46,404 bases of DNA from Xenorhabdus eapokensis (GCF_001908105.1 NZ_MKGQ01000013.1:1-46404), one strand, 5' to 3'. Counted from the first letter of the stretch, positions 17,117 to 28,937 are shown. Translations and numbers: made by a program. The notes: generated by a model from the sequence alone, not told the origin.

Positions 17117-17740
17117 ATGAAGAAATTTTGGCTAGCGCTGGTGGGAGCGTTCATGGCATTTAATGCGTCCGCTTCCAGTTTTTCTGAAGGCAAACAGTAT
17201 ACCGAGTTAAAAGATCCGGTTGCGAATCAGCCTCAGGTGGTGGAGTTTTTCTCTTTTTATTGTCCTCACTGCTATCAGTTTGAAAATATTTATCATGTTC
17301 CTGCTACTGTTGAGAAAAATTTGCCAGCAGGTGTGACTCATGAACGTTATCATGTGGATTTTCTGGGGCCTTTGGGGAAAGCACTAACTGATGCCTGGGC
17401 AGTCGCCATTGTCATGAAGATAGAAGATAAAGTCACGCCTATTTTGTTTGATGGCATTCAGAAAAGCCAGACCATCAATAGTAAGGAAGATATCCGCAAT
17501 GCTTTCATCAAGGCGGGAGTATCTGGTGAAGAATATGATGCAGCCTTGAACAGCTTTATCGTGCAGTCGGTAGCCGCTAAAGAGCGTCAGTCAGCCAAAG
17601 ATTTCAACTTGCGCGGTGTTCCGGCGATCTTTGTTAATGGTAAGTACTTGATTAACAATGGTGGAATTGATACCCGTTCAGCTTTGGACTATGCCCAGAA
17701 ATTCTCTCAAGTAGTGAACTATTTGGTGAACAAAAAATAA
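17117..17740 (+). CDS. dsbA: Periplasmic thiol:disulfide oxidoreductase DsbA
   Basis: A 207-residue protein (E. coli 208). The start at MKKFWLALVG has GGAG 8-12 nt upstream, and a signal peptide ends at about residue 19 (FNASA). The thioredoxin-type active site is C49-P-H-C52 in FFSFYCPHCYQF, and the cis-Pro loop is RGVPAIFVNGKY. DsbA puts disulfides into secreted and outer-membrane proteins and is reoxidised by DsbB. It lies 17 nt after srkA and is probably co-transcribed with it. Confidence 0.97.
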   Translation: MKKFWLALVGAFMAFNASASSFSEGKQYTELKDPVANQPQVVEFFSFYCPHCYQFENIYHVPATVEKNLPAGVTHERYHVDFLGPLGKALTDAWAVAIVMKIEDKVTPILFDGIQKSQTINSKEDIRNAFIKAGVSGEEYDAALNSFIVQSVAAKERQSAKDFNLRGVPAIFVNGKYLINNGGIDTRSALDYAQKFSQVVNYLVNKK

Positions 17741-17795
17741 GTCGCCAGATGCGGATGTAAAGAAACAAAAACGCGAGTATTAATATAAAATAATA

Positions 17796-17836
17796 CAGGT
17801 ATTGTGCCGACTATAAGAGAGTTGGCACAATACTTG
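17796..17836. other. Long inverted repeat between dsbA and polA
   Basis: A near-perfect ~16-bp stem (AGGTATTGTGCCGACT pairing with AGTTGGCACAATACTT) with a loop of about 9 nt, some 55 nt after the dsbA stop. It is not followed by a T-run on the + strand. It may protect a 3' end or help terminate the srkA-dsbA transcript. Confidence 0.5.
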
Positions 17837-17950
17837 CCAAAAAACACCTTTCATAACATAAACTCTGGTAATATCCACAAGTCAGTGATTTTAAAGCGGT
17901 TGTAATATTTATTTAATATTTTGCGTAATTCATTGATTTTTTATCTCCTG

Positions 17951-18021
17951 TTATCCACGCTTTGTGGGAATAAACATAAATCTGTTTTATATGCCATTTT
18001 TTGTGCACAAAGTTATCCACA
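17951..18021 (+). promoter_or_regulatory. Two DnaA-box-like sites upstream of polA
   Basis: TTATCCACG (17951-17959) and the perfect consensus TTATCCACA (18013-18021) lie 130-200 nt before the polA start, within a ~310-nt non-coding leader. An imperfect variant (ATATCCACA) is near 17871. DnaA control of polA has been discussed for E. coli; binding here is inferred. Confidence 0.5.
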
Positions 18022-18149
18022 GAGTACTTATCAGAATATTTGCCATAAAATGCAAGTTGGTACGAGAAATTTCCCGCAAAATTCGTCTAGAACGACACAG
18101 TATGGCATTCTATTCTTTATTTATCCCACAGAACGACGAAGAAAATTTT

Positions 18150-20942
18150 ATGGCACAGATAGCAGACAATCCCCTGATTTTGGTTGATGGTTCTTCATAC
18201 CTTTATCGTGCATACCATGCGTTTCCTCCACTGACAAACAGTTCAGGAGAACCGACGGGCGCCATGTATGGCGTGCTGAACATGTTGCGAAGTTTAATCA
18301 TGCAGTACAGACCCAGTCATGTGGCGGTCGTGTTTGATGCCAAAGGCAAAACGTTCCGTGATGAGCTATTTGCTGAATATAAATCCCATCGGCCGCCCAT
18401 GCCGGATGATTTGCGTTTGCAGATTGAGCCGTTGCACAAAATGGTCAAGGCAATGGGACTGCCAATTCTGGTTGTGCCAGGGGTTGAAGCTGATGATGTT
18501 ATCGGTACATTAGCTTTGCAGGCAGAAAAAGAGGGGCGTTCGGTGCTGATCAGCACTGGTGATAAGGATATGGCGCAATTGGTGACGCCAAATATCACCC
18601 TGATTAACACCATGACCAACACTATTTTGGGGCCGGAAGAGGTTGAGGGAAAATATGGTATTCCTCCTGAACTGATGATCGATTTTCTCGCCCTAATGGG
18701 GGATTCTTCCGATAATATTCCGGGAGTGCCAGGAGTGGGAGAGAAAACTGCCCTGGGGTTATTGCAGGGGATTGGCGGATTGAATGAGATTTATGCCCGG
18801 CTTGATGACATTGCCACACTCGGTTTCCGTGGTGCCAAAACACTGGGTGGTAAAATGGAACAGCATAAAGAGGTGGCTTATCTTTCCTACCAATTGGCGA
18901 CAATCAAAACCGATGTTGAATTGGATAAGAATTGTTTAGATCTTTCCATTATGTCACCGGATACGGCTGAATTACTGACTCTGTTTAGTCATTATGAATT
19001 TAAGCGGTGGATTAGTGACGTACAAAATGGCAGTTGGCTGGAAGGCAATGGGAAGAAACCTGTTGCAGCCAACGTGAAGTCAGAATCAGTGGCTGCTGTT
19101 CCAGCCGCTGCTAAAATTTCACCGGAAAATTATCAAACTATCCTTGAGCGCCAATCCCTTGATGAGTGGATTGAAAAGCTGAAACAGGCTCCGGCATGCT
19201 CTTTTGATACTGAAACCGACAGTCTTGATACCCTAACAGCGAATCTGGTGGGGATGTCCTTTGCCATTGCAGTGGGGGAATCAGAAGTCGAAGCCGCTTA
19301 TCTGCCATTGGGACACGATTATCTGGATGTGCCACAGCAATTAGATCTGCATGAAGTGCTCGCAGCATTAAAACCGCTACTGGAAGATGCCAATCTGCCT
19401 AAAATTGGTCAAAACCTGAAATTTGATCGTGGTGTTTTAGCGCGTTATGACATTGCCCTGAATGGTATTGTTTTTGATACCATGCTGGAATCGTATGTTT
19501 TGAACAGCGTGGCAGGGCGACATGATATGGATAGCCTTGCTGATCGTCATCTGGCCTATAAAACCACCACATTTGAAGAAATTGCGGGCAAGGGCAAAAA
19601 GCAATTAACTTTCAATCAAATTCCGCTGGAGGAAGCTGCAAAATATGCGGCAGAAGATGCGGACGTGACTTTAAGACTGCACCAGGCTATGTATCCTCAA
19701 TTAGAGGGCGCCCCAACTTTGCAAAAAGTTTTCCATAATATCGAAATGCCACTGGTACCGGTGTTGTCTCGTATGGAAAGAACTGGGGTATTGATCAACG
19801 CCCAAACGTTGGCAGAACATTCAAGGGAAATCACTGCGCGTTTGGATGAGTTGGAAAAATCTGCGTATGAGCTGGCAGGGGAAGAGTTCAATCTGGCGTC
19901 ACCAAAACAGTTACAAGTCATCTTATTTGAAAAAATGAATTTGCCTGTATTGAAGAAGACGCCAAATGGCGCACCATCAACCAATGAAGAAGTGCTGGAA
20001 GAGTTGGCAGAGCGCCATGAATTGGCAAGGGTGATTTTAGAACATCGTGGTCTGGCAAAACTGAAAACCACTTATACTGATAAGCTGCCTCAGATGGTGC
20101 ACCCACTGACACATCGTGTTCATACTTCATATCATCAGGCGGTAACTGCGACGGGGCGCCTCTCTTCCCGTGATCCAAACTTGCAAAACATCCCTGTTCG
20201 CAATGACGAAGGACGCCGTATCCGTCAGGCATTTGTTGCACCGGAAGGTTACCGCATTATGGCGGCGGACTATTCACAGATTGAATTGCGTATTATGGCG
20301 CACTTATCACAGGACAAAGGCTTGTTGGAAGCCTTTGCCCAAGGTAAGGATATCCACCGTGCGACGGCTGCGGAAGTGTTTGGCATACCATTGGCACAAG
20401 TGACCAGCGAGCAGCGTCGCAGTGCCAAGGCGATTAACTTTGGTTTGATTTACGGCATGAGTTCGTTTGGTTTATCTCGCCAATTAGGTATTCCGCGTGG
20501 TGAAGCACAGCGCTATATGGATCTCTATTTTGAACGTTATCCGGGAGTGTTGGCTTATATGGAACGTACACGGGCGCAGGCGGCTGATCACGGATTTGTC
20601 GAAACGTTGGAAGGCCGTCGGTTGTACCTGCCGGATATCAAATCGCGTAATGCCATGCGCCGTAAGGCGTCAGAGCGCGAAGCCATCAATGCACCTATGC
20701 AGGGGACGGCAGCGGATATCATCAAATTGGCAATGATTGCGGTAGATAACTGGCTTGTCAGTGAGCAACCCAAAGTACGTATGATCATGCAGGTTCACGA
20801 TGAACTGGTATTCGAAGTACATGAGTCAGAGCTGGAAACAGCGGGGCAGAAAATCAGGGAACTGATGGAACAAAGCATGCAGCTTGATGTGCCGTTAAAA
20901 GTGGATATTGGGATTGGTGATAATTGGGATCAGGCTCACTGA
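18150..20942 (+). CDS. polA: DNA polymerase I
   Basis: A 930-residue polymerase (E. coli 928), started at [20 protein letters not shown]; the frame extends 62 codons upstream without family support. It fills gaps and removes RNA primers in lagging-strand synthesis and repair. Domains in order: 5'-3' exonuclease (1-~325; [39 protein letters not shown]); proofreading exonuclease (~330-525; [11 protein letters not shown] with both metal acids, [11 protein letters not shown]); polymerase (~525-930; motif [10 protein letters not shown], motif [15 protein letters not shown], motif [10 protein letters not shown]). All three activities look intact. It ends GDNWDQAH. Confidence 0.98.
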   Translation: MAQIADNPLILVDGSSYLYRAYHAFPPLTNSSGEPTGAMYGVLNMLRSLIMQYRPSHVAVVFDAKGKTFRDELFAEYKSHRPPMPDDLRLQIEPLHKMVKAMGLPILVVPGVEADDVIGTLALQAEKEGRSVLISTGDKDMAQLVTPNITLINTMTNTILGPEEVEGKYGIPPELMIDFLALMGDSSDNIPGVPGVGEKTALGLLQGIGGLNEIYARLDDIATLGFRGAKTLGGKMEQHKEVAYLSYQLATIKTDVELDKNCLDLSIMSPDTAELLTLFSHYEFKRWISDVQNGSWLEGNGKKPVAANVKSESVAAVPAAAKISPENYQTILERQSLDEWIEKLKQAPACSFDTETDSLDTLTANLVGMSFAIAVGESEVEAAYLPLGHDYLDVPQQLDLHEVLAALKPLLEDANLPKIGQNLKFDRGVLARYDIALNGIVFDTMLESYVLNSVAGRHDMDSLADRHLAYKTTTFEEIAGKGKKQLTFNQIPLEEAAKYAAEDADVTLRLHQAMYPQLEGAPTLQKVFHNIEMPLVPVLSRMERTGVLINAQTLAEHSREITARLDELEKSAYELAGEEFNLASPKQLQVILFEKMNLPVLKKTPNGAPSTNEEVLEELAERHELARVILEHRGLAKLKTTYTDKLPQMVHPLTHRVHTSYHQAVTATGRLSSRDPNLQNIPVRNDEGRRIRQAFVAPEGYRIMAADYSQIELRIMAHLSQDKGLLEAFAQGKDIHRATAAEVFGIPLAQVTSEQRRSAKAINFGLIYGMSSFGLSRQLGIPRGEAQRYMDLYFERYPGVLAYMERTRAQAADHGFVETLEGRRLYLPDIKSRNAMRRKASEREAINAPMQGTAADIIKLAMIAVDNWLVSEQPKVRMIMQVHDELVFEVHESELETAGQKIRELMEQSMQLDVPLKVDIGIGDNWDQAH

Positions 20943-20970
20943 TCTCCCTTCTATCTTAAAAACTGAAAAA

Positions 20971-20997
20971 GAGCCGCAGAAATGCGGTTCTTTTTTT
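20971..20997 (+). terminator. polA Rho-independent terminator
   Basis: An 8-bp stem (GAGCCGCA / TGCGGTTC, one G-T pair) with a GAAA tetraloop and seven T, 28 nt after the polA stop. Confidence 0.88.
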
Positions 20998-21254
20998 ATT
21001 GCATGTTTTTTATGGAAATGCTGCTTGTTTAATGAACTTAATTTGTCTCAATTATGCTGCGAAGAGGCGTATGACAAGAATTTCAGTTAGGTTTTAGATT
21101 AGATCTAGATCTCATAAATATGTAATTAAACTACATAAATGACGACATAATAACCTAATTTGCTTAAATGTTAACTGCTGAATCGAGGTAATAGGTGAAA
21201 ATTAATTACAAAAAAGTCTTTTTTTGATGAAAAGAATAGGTTAAAGTTATCGGC

Positions 21255-21364
21255 GTAGGGTACAGAGGTAAGATGTTCTATCTTTCAGACCTTTTACTTC
21301 ACGTAATCGGATTTAGCTGAATATTAGCTGCCCCAGTCATCTCTTTTGACTGGGGCGTTTTTTT
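21255..21364 (+). ncRNA. spf: Spot 42 small RNA
   Basis: The ~110-nt segment beginning GTAGGGTACAGAGGTAAGAT matches E. coli Spot 42 nearly base for base. It includes the conserved unstructured regions and ends in the CCCCAGTC/GACTGGGG terminator stem with seven T. Spot 42 is an Hfq-dependent RNA repressed by cAMP-CRP that base-pairs with mRNAs of secondary carbon metabolism (galK and others). The location between polA and engB is the same as in E. coli. A TAAAGT sequence at 21242-21247 fits as -10. Differences cluster in the 3' stem loop and leave pairing intact. Confidence 0.96.
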
Positions 21365-21404
21365 ATGTCCGATTTATAGAAGTGCGGTGAGCAAGGGGCG
21401 GATA

Positions 21405-22028
21405 TTACTCCGTCTCAATAGCAGGCTGATTGAACCAAAGGTTGAGTTTTTGCTCTAGTTTATCGGTGCCGATTTTTTTCAGAGCGGAGAAGTATTCGAT
21501 CTGAATATCACCATTCAGAGATGCCAATTCCTGACGAACTTTCGCCAGTTGGCTTTTACGGGCACCGGAAGTCAGTTTATCGGCTTTAGTGAGCAATACC
21601 ATGACGGGGACTTGCATCACGACTGCCCATTCGATCATTTGCCTATCCAGATCTTTCAATGGATGGCGAATATCCATCAAAACCACCAGCCCTAGCAAGC
21701 ATTCACGTTTTTGGAGATACTCCCCCAAGGCTTTCTGCCATTTACGTTTCATCTCTTCTGGGACTTCAGCGTAACCATATCCCGGTAAGTCTACCAGACG
21801 AACACCTTCTTCAACTTCGAACAGGTTAATTAACTGAGTACGGCCGGGGGTTTTACTGGTACGCGCAAGACTCTTTTGACGGGTTAATGCATTCAGGGCG
21901 CTGGATTTACCCGCATTCGACCTGCCGGCAAACGCGACCTCAATGCCCGTATCTTGAGGCAGGTGGCGAATGTCAGGTGCACTCGTGACAAAGTGGGTCA
22001 TATGATAGTTGTAGTTCTTGATGGTCAA
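21405..22028 (-). CDS. engB: Ribosome biogenesis GTPase EngB (YihA/YsxC)
   Basis: A 207-residue GTPase needed for 50S subunit assembly. Seen: G1 [15 protein letters not shown]; the switch region [19 protein letters not shown]3 [14 protein letters not shown]4 [10 protein letters not shown]5-like EYFSALKK. The start used is TTG, giving a protein beginning [29 protein letters not shown] lies about 7 nt upstream. An internal ATG nine residues on would cut into the conserved N-terminus. It converges on spf, with engB and Spot 42 on opposite strands. Confidence 0.96.
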   Translation of the reverse strand: MTIKNYNYHMTHFVTSAPDIRHLPQDTGIEVAFAGRSNAGKSSALNALTRQKSLARTSKTPGRTQLINLFEVEEGVRLVDLPGYGYAEVPEEMKRKWQKALGEYLQKRECLLGLVVLMDIRHPLKDLDRQMIEWAVVMQVPVMVLLTKADKLTSGARKSQLAKVRQELASLNGDIQIEYFSALKKIGTDKLEQKLNLWFNQPAIETE

Positions 22029-22169
22029 AATGGTTATCTCCCTGAGGAATACACAAAAATAGCGCGGTGATTATACCGAGAGCAACCGCTTGTGGACAGG
22101 CGTAACTTGATGAGTCTGCTTAACCTATTAATTCAGATGATTAGGTCCTTTAATTTATTCTATTTTTAC

Positions 22170-23231
22170 TTAAATTGAAGCAAGCCTATTTATAGCGATA
22201 TTGACATGGCGATCTTCAAACAACGATAGTTTCCGTGTAGCCCATTTAGCACCACCTTTCCATTGGCTCAAGCCCCTTTTAACTGATTCTATGTTGCTAT
22301 CACATTTTTCTTTATATAAGAGCCAATCGACTGTAGCCAGCAACTCCATGCCATAGGGCGACTCAAATCCTTCAATGAGCTCTGCTGTTTTTTCTAATAC
22401 GGATAAGTAATCTTTAGCTTCGGTTCTCAAATAAATCTGAAGTTCTTCTTTTTTAGCATCATTAAATCGGATCACATCTAGTGGATCACTATCAGGAATA
22501 CGTTTATCAGAGCAAAGGTAGCTACCATCTAATGCATTGAGTAAATGAGTTAAGTTGTGGGCATATGGTCCATAGTTTTTCGCTTCAAACTTAAGCTTGA
22601 GAATGTCCGGAAGGCTTTGTTTTTCAAGTTCTCTAGAAAGCAGCCAAGCTAGCTTCTGAATTTCGAGTAAACTACACTCCATACCTAGTATCCAGTAACG
22701 ACGAATAAGTTCTGCGATCATGGCTCGGGCTGGAGTTAATGCATCAATTCCCTTTTTTTTACTAACATTTTGGTATCTGGCAATAGGTTCGTAAATGTAG
22801 ATGTTTACCTCATTTAGAGGTGATAGTGCTACTTCGATCGCTGGTTTCACGTCATCCCAGTTAAGACCACCATTACCTGCCCCTAAAGGAGGAATTGCAA
22901 TAGATTTGATGTTATTTTTCACTATCCAATCTTTAAGATCGCTTAACCCTTCAACAATCCATTCCATTTTAGAAGGGGAGCGCCAGTGCTGTTTAGTTGG
23001 AAAGTTAACAATCCAGCGAGGGCGAACAAGCTCTCCTGTTTCAGTAACAAATATTTTTCCAGTCTCAACGTCACCAGAATTACAAGCTTTTTTATACAAC
23101 GCCATGTTCAAAGGGAAACGTTCTTTGAACATTAAAGCAATTCCTTTGCCCATAACTCCTACGGTATTGACTGTGTTGACTAATGCTTCCACATCAGAGT
23201 CGAGTAAATTGCCTTTTGTATAATGAATCAT
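22170..23231 (-). CDS. darG: DarG, macrodomain antitoxin (DNA ADP-ribosyl glycohydrolase)
   Basis: A 353-residue two-domain protein. Residues 1-~150 are a macrodomain: [21 protein letters not shown], the phosphate loop [29 protein letters not shown] with the Lys equivalent to the catalytic Lys80 of Thermus DarG, and [15 protein letters not shown]. It removes ADP-ribose from DNA. The C-terminal ~180 residues (from [17 protein letters not shown]) match the second DarG domain, which binds and neutralises DarT. The start overlaps the darT stop (ATGA), so synthesis is coupled. Inserted between engB and ppiA. Confidence 0.92.
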   Translation of the reverse strand: MIHYTKGNLLDSDVEALVNTVNTVGVMGKGIALMFKERFPLNMALYKKACNSGDVETGKIFVTETGELVRPRWIVNFPTKQHWRSPSKMEWIVEGLSDLKDWIVKNNIKSIAIPPLGAGNGGLNWDDVKPAIEVALSPLNEVNIYIYEPIARYQNVSKKKGIDALTPARAMIAELIRRYWILGMECSLLEIQKLAWLLSRELEKQSLPDILKLKFEAKNYGPYAHNLTHLLNALDGSYLCSDKRIPDSDPLDVIRFNDAKKEELQIYLRTEAKDYLSVLEKTAELIEGFESPYGMELLATVDWLLYKEKCDSNIESVKRGLSQWKGGAKWATRKLSLFEDRHVNIAINRLASI

Positions 23232-23890
23232 GAAAAATACCACCCTGGTCTTGCGATCACCTGAACATTATGACCAGATTGTTTAATTAACTTTTCTAAG
23301 TATTGCTTATCTTTTTCAGAATAACACACGATACCAATAAGAGCCTCTACGGGGCAATAGTTATGTATAAGGGCTTCAGTTTGGTAACGCTCAAATTTTG
23401 CGAGATCATCAGGATCTCTTTTGAAATCTTTTGATTGGATAATATCCCAGTCAATTTTGTCTAGATCTGCAACATTAGAGTAAAAATTCGACCACATGTA
23501 GTACGCGTGGCTATCAGTAAAAATAAAGGGAACATCTAATTTATTTAATTTATGCAAACTGGAAACAAGGATGATTATTTCATTATTAGGGCGTTGTTTT
23601 ATTCCTCCCCAACCACTATGTATGTTCTTTAGCAGAGGAGAAAAAGGTGTGAAGTAAAACGGGATATAATCATTTAGTGTTCCTCCTGGGGCAATGGGAA
23701 CAGGGTGATTAGCCCTTTTCAATATGAGTTCTGGATTACCAATATCTACCCAATCATTTGATTTATTGCTACTATTTCCAGCGAAAAAACCATTTTGAAG
23801 AATCCATAATAGGTTATTTTTGTGGATAATTCGCCAGATCAACGCTTTTTCGGGATTCAATCTTTCTTTATAGTTCATGTTAGCGACCAT
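23228..23890 (-). CDS. darT: DarT, DNA ADP-ribosyltransferase toxin (DarT2 type)
   Basis: A 220-residue DUF4433 protein. DarT toxins use NAD+ to ADP-ribosylate single-stranded DNA bases, blocking replication; DarTG systems act in phage defence. Seen: [19 protein letters not shown] (NAD-site Arg20 and His23), [41 protein letters not shown], and the catalytic Glu172 in [10 protein letters not shown]. It closely follows the pattern I recall for enteropathogenic E. coli DarT, which modifies thymidine (DarT2). No ribosome site is strong; a second ATG four codons on is possible. The toxin precedes its antitoxin, as usual for this system. Confidence 0.92.
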   Translation of the reverse strand: MVANMNYKERLNPEKALIWRIIHKNNLLWILQNGFFAGNSSNKSNDWVDIGNPELILKRANHPVPIAPGGTLNDYIPFYFTPFSPLLKNIHSGWGGIKQRPNNEIIILVSSLHKLNKLDVPFIFTDSHAYYMWSNFYSNVADLDKIDWDIIQSKDFKRDPDDLAKFERYQTEALIHNYCPVEALIGIVCYSEKDKQYLEKLIKQSGHNVQVIARPGWYFS

Positions 23891-24182
23891 TCTGGAAAAA
23901 ATATCCGAAGGCGCAGTTTAAGAAACTGAGCTTACAGATTTTGAATTATTCTGATCATACTGTCGAGTGTTCATCAATCTTCAATTTTTATACTTTGACA
24001 TGGAAAGCGTATCAATATGGGGGTTATTCTCAAAATAACCTTTGTTTAAATATGCGAATATAAAAGTCATATGACTCGTAAATGTAGGTAAATCTTTGGA
24101 ACTTAACTCCATTGGGAATTACACTTAATGAGTTTTGTTGTTATGAGTTTTATTGTTGACCTCAAAAATAAAGGAATCATCA

Positions 24183-24749
24183 ATGTTTAAACGTATTTTT
24201 GTGTCGCTTATGACTGCATGTGCCATCAGTGCGATAGCTGTCCCAGCATTAGCCGCTGAAACTCACGTGAAGCTGGTAACATCGGCTGGAGAAATCGAAC
24301 TTGCGTTAGATGGCAATAAAGCACCAATTACTACCAAGAATTTCGTTGAGTATGTCAATGAGGGATTTTATAACAACACTATCTTTCATCGCGTTATTCC
24401 AGGTTTTATGATCCAGGGTGGCGGTTTTACAAAAGATATGAAGCAGAAGGCCACCAAAGAGCCAATCAAAAATGAAGCAGATAACGGTCTGCGTAACCTT
24501 CGTGGCACGATTGCTATGGCACGTACCGCAGATAAGGATAGCGCAACCAGCCAGTTTTTTATCAACGTGACCGATAATGCTTTCCTCGATCACGGGCAGC
24601 GTGACTTCGGTTATGCAGTCTTTGGCAAAGTCGTCAAAGGCATGGATGTGGTTGATAAAATTTCTCAAGTCAAAACAGAAAATGTTGGCCCTTATCAAAA
24701 TGTACCGGTAAAACCTATTGTGATCTTGTCTGCCAAGGTTGAACCTTAA
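24183..24749 (+). CDS. ppiA: Periplasmic peptidyl-prolyl cis-trans isomerase A (cyclophilin)
   Basis: A 188-residue cyclophilin (E. coli 190) with a signal peptide ([16 protein letters not shown]... ending at PALA, about residue 24). Started at MFKRIF, with AAGGAATC 6-13 nt upstream; the frame extends 10 codons further. Catalytic cyclophilin landmarks are [16 protein letters not shown] (Arg, Phe, Met, Gln), [18 protein letters not shown] and [16 protein letters not shown]. It speeds Pro isomerisation in periplasmic protein folding. Confidence 0.96.
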   Translation: MFKRIFVSLMTACAISAIAVPALAAETHVKLVTSAGEIELALDGNKAPITTKNFVEYVNEGFYNNTIFHRVIPGFMIQGGGFTKDMKQKATKEPIKNEADNGLRNLRGTIAMARTADKDSATSQFFINVTDNAFLDHGQRDFGYAVFGKVVKGMDVVDKISQVKTENVGPYQNVPVKPIVILSAKVEP

Positions 24750-25028
24750 CAGCCTGAACACAGACATAATACGGTATTCGGATAATCATTAATGGTTGTT
24801 TGAGTACCGTTTGTATTCCCCCTCCCCCCCTTTCTACGTTGTTGCATGGTTGCTGCATGATAGTAATGCGCTCGCCGTATCACTATTTTAAAAGTGCTTC
24901 TGTGGTATGATGAATCCCCCATTGTTGTTGATACTGTTTTACCTGATTTTACTATTATACAGAATGCATAATACCCCAATGGGGTAGGGCAACTTATAAG
25001 ACTATAATAATCAGTAGGATATACTCCT

Positions 25029-25604
25029 ATGTTACTAATAATAGATAATTACGATTCTTTTACATTCAATTTATATCAATATTTTTGCGAGTTAGGGGCA
25101 GAGGTTGTAGTTAAGCGTAATGATGAGATCCAGCTTGAAGATATCGAAGATTTGGCGCCTACTCATTTAGTCATTTCTCCGGGGCCTTGTACGCCGAATG
25201 AAGCAGGGATCTCACTGGAAGCGATCTCACATTTTGCAGGGAAATTACCCATCCTGGGCGTGTGCCTGGGACATCAGGCAATAGGCCAGGCTTTTGGTGC
25301 GAGCGTTGTTAAAGCTCGTGAAGTGATGCATGGAAAAACCAGCCTGATCCACCATAGCCAGCAAGGGGTATTCAAAGGATTGGATCGTCCATTGACAGTC
25401 ACCCGTTATCACTCTCTGGTCATTGCCGCAGAAACGCTTCCTGCTTCATTTGAAGTGACGGCCTGGAGTCAGCGTAATGGTGACGTAGATGAAATCATGG
25501 GAATACGCCACCGTACTTTGCCACTGGAAGGAGTGCAATTTCATCCAGAAAGCATTCTGAGTGAGCAGGGACATGAATTATTGAATAATTTCCTCAAATA
25601 TTAG
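25029..25604 (+). CDS. pabA: Aminodeoxychorismate synthase glutaminase subunit PabA
   Basis: A 191-residue class I glutamine amidotransferase. Seen: [17 protein letters not shown] at the N-terminus, the oxyanion strand [13 protein letters not shown], nucleophile Cys in [12 protein letters not shown] (about residue 79), and His/Glu in [14 protein letters not shown]. It supplies ammonia to PabB for p-aminobenzoate (folate) synthesis. TrpG is a close relative, but trpG is normally with trpE, while the ppiA-pabA-argD-crp order here points to PabA. The fic-type gene usually found between ppiA and pabA in E. coli is absent. Confidence 0.94.
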   Translation: MLLIIDNYDSFTFNLYQYFCELGAEVVVKRNDEIQLEDIEDLAPTHLVISPGPCTPNEAGISLEAISHFAGKLPILGVCLGHQAIGQAFGASVVKAREVMHGKTSLIHHSQQGVFKGLDRPLTVTRYHSLVIAAETLPASFEVTAWSQRNGDVDEIMGIRHRTLPLEGVQFHPESILSEQGHELLNNFLKY

Positions 25605-25654
25605 GCAGATATCGCCACATTCCCTCATTCTGTTGTTTTTTTATTTGCCCTTAA

Positions 25655-26944
<1,290 letters not shown>

Positions 26945-26947
26945 CAG

Positions 26948-26984
26948 TAAAAAAAGCCAGTACGAAGTAACAAATGCACTGGCT
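26948..26984 (-). terminator. crp Rho-independent terminator
   Basis: AGCCAGT pairs with ACTGGCT across a 16-nt loop. On the minus strand it is followed by seven T, so it fits crp. It lies between the convergent argD and crp stops and may also slow argD readthrough. Confidence 0.75.
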
Positions 26985-27008
26985 GAGTAGTTTCTGGTTT
27001 ATCGGGAA

Positions 27009-27641
27009 TTAACGTGTCCCATAAACAACGATGGTTTTACCATGTGCAGAGATCAGGTTTTGATCTTCCAGCATTTTCAGGATACGGCCAACCGTTTCAC
27101 GCGAGCAACCCACAATCTGCCCAATTTCCTGACGTGTGATTTTGATTTGCATACCATCAGGGTGAGTCATGGCATCAGGTTGTTTGGCCAAATTGAGCAA
27201 CGTCTGGGCGATACGGCCTGTGACGTCCAGAAAGGCTAAGTTACCTACTTTTTCGGAAGTGGTTTGTAGGCGACTGGCCATCTGAGCAGATAAACGCATC
27301 AGAATATCAGGATTGACCTGAATTAACTGGCGAAATTTCTTATAGGAAATTTCAGCCACTTCGCAGGCACTTTTTGCTCGTACCCATGCAGTACGCTCTT
27401 GCCCCTCTTCAAACAATCCAAGTTCACCAATGAAGTCCCCCTGATTTAAATAAGAGAGAATCATTTCCTTACCTTCTTCATCTTTTATTAGAACAGCAAC
27501 CGAACCTTTAACAATGTAGTAAAGCGTTTCTGCTTTCTCGCCTTGATGAATAAGCGTGCTCTTGGATGGATATTTGTGAATATGGCAGTGTGACAAAAAC
27601 CATTCAAGAGTAGGGTCTGTTTGTGGCTTGCCGAGAACCAT
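27009..27641 (-). CDS. crp: cAMP receptor protein (CRP)
   Basis: A 210-residue global regulator, the same length as E. coli CRP and differing at only a few positions (for example Thr for Ser in ERTAWV, and a changed ARRLQV segment, here [13 protein letters not shown]). The cAMP pocket [18 protein letters not shown] and Thr/Ser of the hinge are kept. The DNA-binding helix [20 protein letters not shown] is unchanged in its base-contacting residues (RE..R), so it should read the standard TGTGA-N6-TCACA site. In this window CRP is the likely regulator of spf and the lsr promoter. Confidence 0.98.
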   Translation of the reverse strand: MVLGKPQTDPTLEWFLSHCHIHKYPSKSTLIHQGEKAETLYYIVKGSVAVLIKDEEGKEMILSYLNQGDFIGELGLFEEGQERTAWVRAKSACEVAEISYKKFRQLIQVNPDILMRLSAQMASRLQTTSEKVGNLAFLDVTGRIAQTLLNLAKQPDAMTHPDGMQIKITRQEIGQIVGCSRETVGRILKMLEDQNLISAHGKTIVVYGTR

Positions 27642-28067
27642 TCGCTTTATCCTCTGTTGTTATTTCTGCCTTTATGAATGTGAGAAACGGTAGTTCCTCT
27701 TCAGGCTGGCTTTATAAAGTCAATAGATTAACATATTAACCTGCTGAAAAACTGACAAGCGGGAATTTTATATGGATTATAAAGATGTCAAAATGTAGGC
27801 ATATTGATCTTAACCCATATACCTTGCCAGTCCACGCTTGTAACCTTGTTTGTAACACAGGAAAGCATTTCTGTCTCCTCCTGTATCGCTTCAGCATATT
27901 AAACTGGCTGCCAGATTACCAGAAATCAGGCAGAAGAGTTGGTTTTATTGATTTTACATTTATAAAAGGGAAAAAATTATGTCACCAAAAATGGTCTGTT
28001 TATTTAAATAAAACAGGTAACGTTATTTTTTGTTACCTGCCTTATTAAAAATTAAATAAGGATTAAA
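27642..28067. other. crp upstream region and gap where yhfA is missing
   Basis: About 425 bases between crp and prkB. It holds the crp promoter region on the right of crp and the prkB terminator at its far end. In E. coli yhfA lies here; no trace of it was recognised. A + strand open frame in the middle has no coding character. Confidence 0.5.
28014..28039 (-). terminator. prkB terminator
   Basis: An 8-bp stem CAGGTAAC / GTTACCTG with a 10-nt loop; on the minus strand it is followed by TTTTATTT. It lies 29 nt past the prkB stop. Confidence 0.72.
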
Positions 28068-28937
28068 TTACGCAATTTTTTTACCTTCCAGTAATTGTTT
28101 AACCAGCGGTGCCATAATTAATTCCATTGCCAGCCCCATTTTTCCACCTGGAACGACGATAGTATTTATGCTGGAAATAAATGACCCTTGAAGCATCGCT
28201 AGCAAATAAGGAAAATCAATTTGAGTGAGGCCACGGAAGCGGATCACAATAAAACTTTCGTCCAGCGAGGGAATGGACTTGGCAGAGAAGGGGTTGGAGG
28301 TATCAACGGTAGGGACACGCTGGAAATTGATGTGGGTACGTGAAAACTGAGGTGTGATGTAGCGGATATAGTCATCCATTGAGCGGACAACAGAATCCAT
28401 GACTGCTTCTCTGGAATGCCCACGCTCGCCAGTATCACGAATGAGTTTTTGTATCCATTCTAAGTTGACGATAGGCACAACGCCAATCAACAGATCCACA
28501 TAACTGGCGACATTGTGTTGTGGCGTGACAATACCCCCGTGCAGTCCTTCATAAAAGAGGACGTCCGTATTTGATGGCAGGGGTTCCCACGGTGTGAAAG
28601 TCCCTGGTGATTGGTTATAGGGAACGGCTTCATCATAGGTATGGAGATATTTTCGACAGCGGCCATTGCCCGTTTCACCATATTCAACGAATGTCTTTTC
28701 CAGTATAGCGAAATCATTAGCTTCTGGCCCAAAATAGCTGATATGTCTGCCTTGTTCTCTTGCTTTGCGTATCTCGGCATCCATTTCAGGACGAGTGTAA
28801 CGATGGAAACTATCTCCTTCTATCAGTGCGGCTGTTATATCAAATTGTTGGAAAATCTTGCGGAAAGCGACACTGGTAGTGGTTGTTCCTGCTCCACTGG
28901 AACCAGTGATTGCGATGACGGGGTGTTTGGCAGACAT
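28068..28937 (-). CDS. prkB: Phosphoribulokinase-like protein PrkB
   Basis: A 289-residue P-loop kinase of the phosphoribulokinase/uridine kinase fold, as in the crp-linked enteric prkB. Seen: Walker A VIAITGSSGAGTTTTS at residues 7-22, EGDSFHRYTRPEMD, GTFTPWEPLPSNTDVLFYEGLHGG and VPIVNLEWIQKLIRDTGERG. Its true substrate in these bacteria, which lack a Calvin cycle, is not established. It precedes yheU on the same strand in transcription-reverse order (yheU first), as in E. coli. Confidence 0.93.
   Translation of the reverse strand: MSAKHPVIAITGSSGAGTTTTSVAFRKIFQQFDITAALIEGDSFHRYTRPEMDAEIRKAREQGRHISYFGPEANDFAILEKTFVEYGETGNGRCRKYLHTYDEAVPYNQSPGTFTPWEPLPSNTDVLFYEGLHGGIVTPQHNVASYVDLLIGVVPIVNLEWIQKLIRDTGERGHSREAVMDSVVRSMDDYIRYITPQFSRTHINFQRVPTVDTSNPFSAKSIPSLDESFIVIRFRGLTQIDFPYLLAMLQGSFISSINTIVVPGGKMGLAMELIMAPLVKQLLEGKKIA

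Noticed and set aside
17871..18021. Replication origin
   Set aside because: Only two good DnaA boxes, no AT-rich unwinding element arrangement, and no dnaA/dnaN/mioC/gidA neighbours.
25029..25604. TrpG (anthranilate synthase glutaminase)
   Set aside because: The sequence alone is compatible, but the ppiA-argD-crp context and absence of trpE favour PabA.
27785..28048. + strand 87-codon frame between crp and prkB
   Set aside because: It runs through the prkB terminator and has no recognisable protein features.
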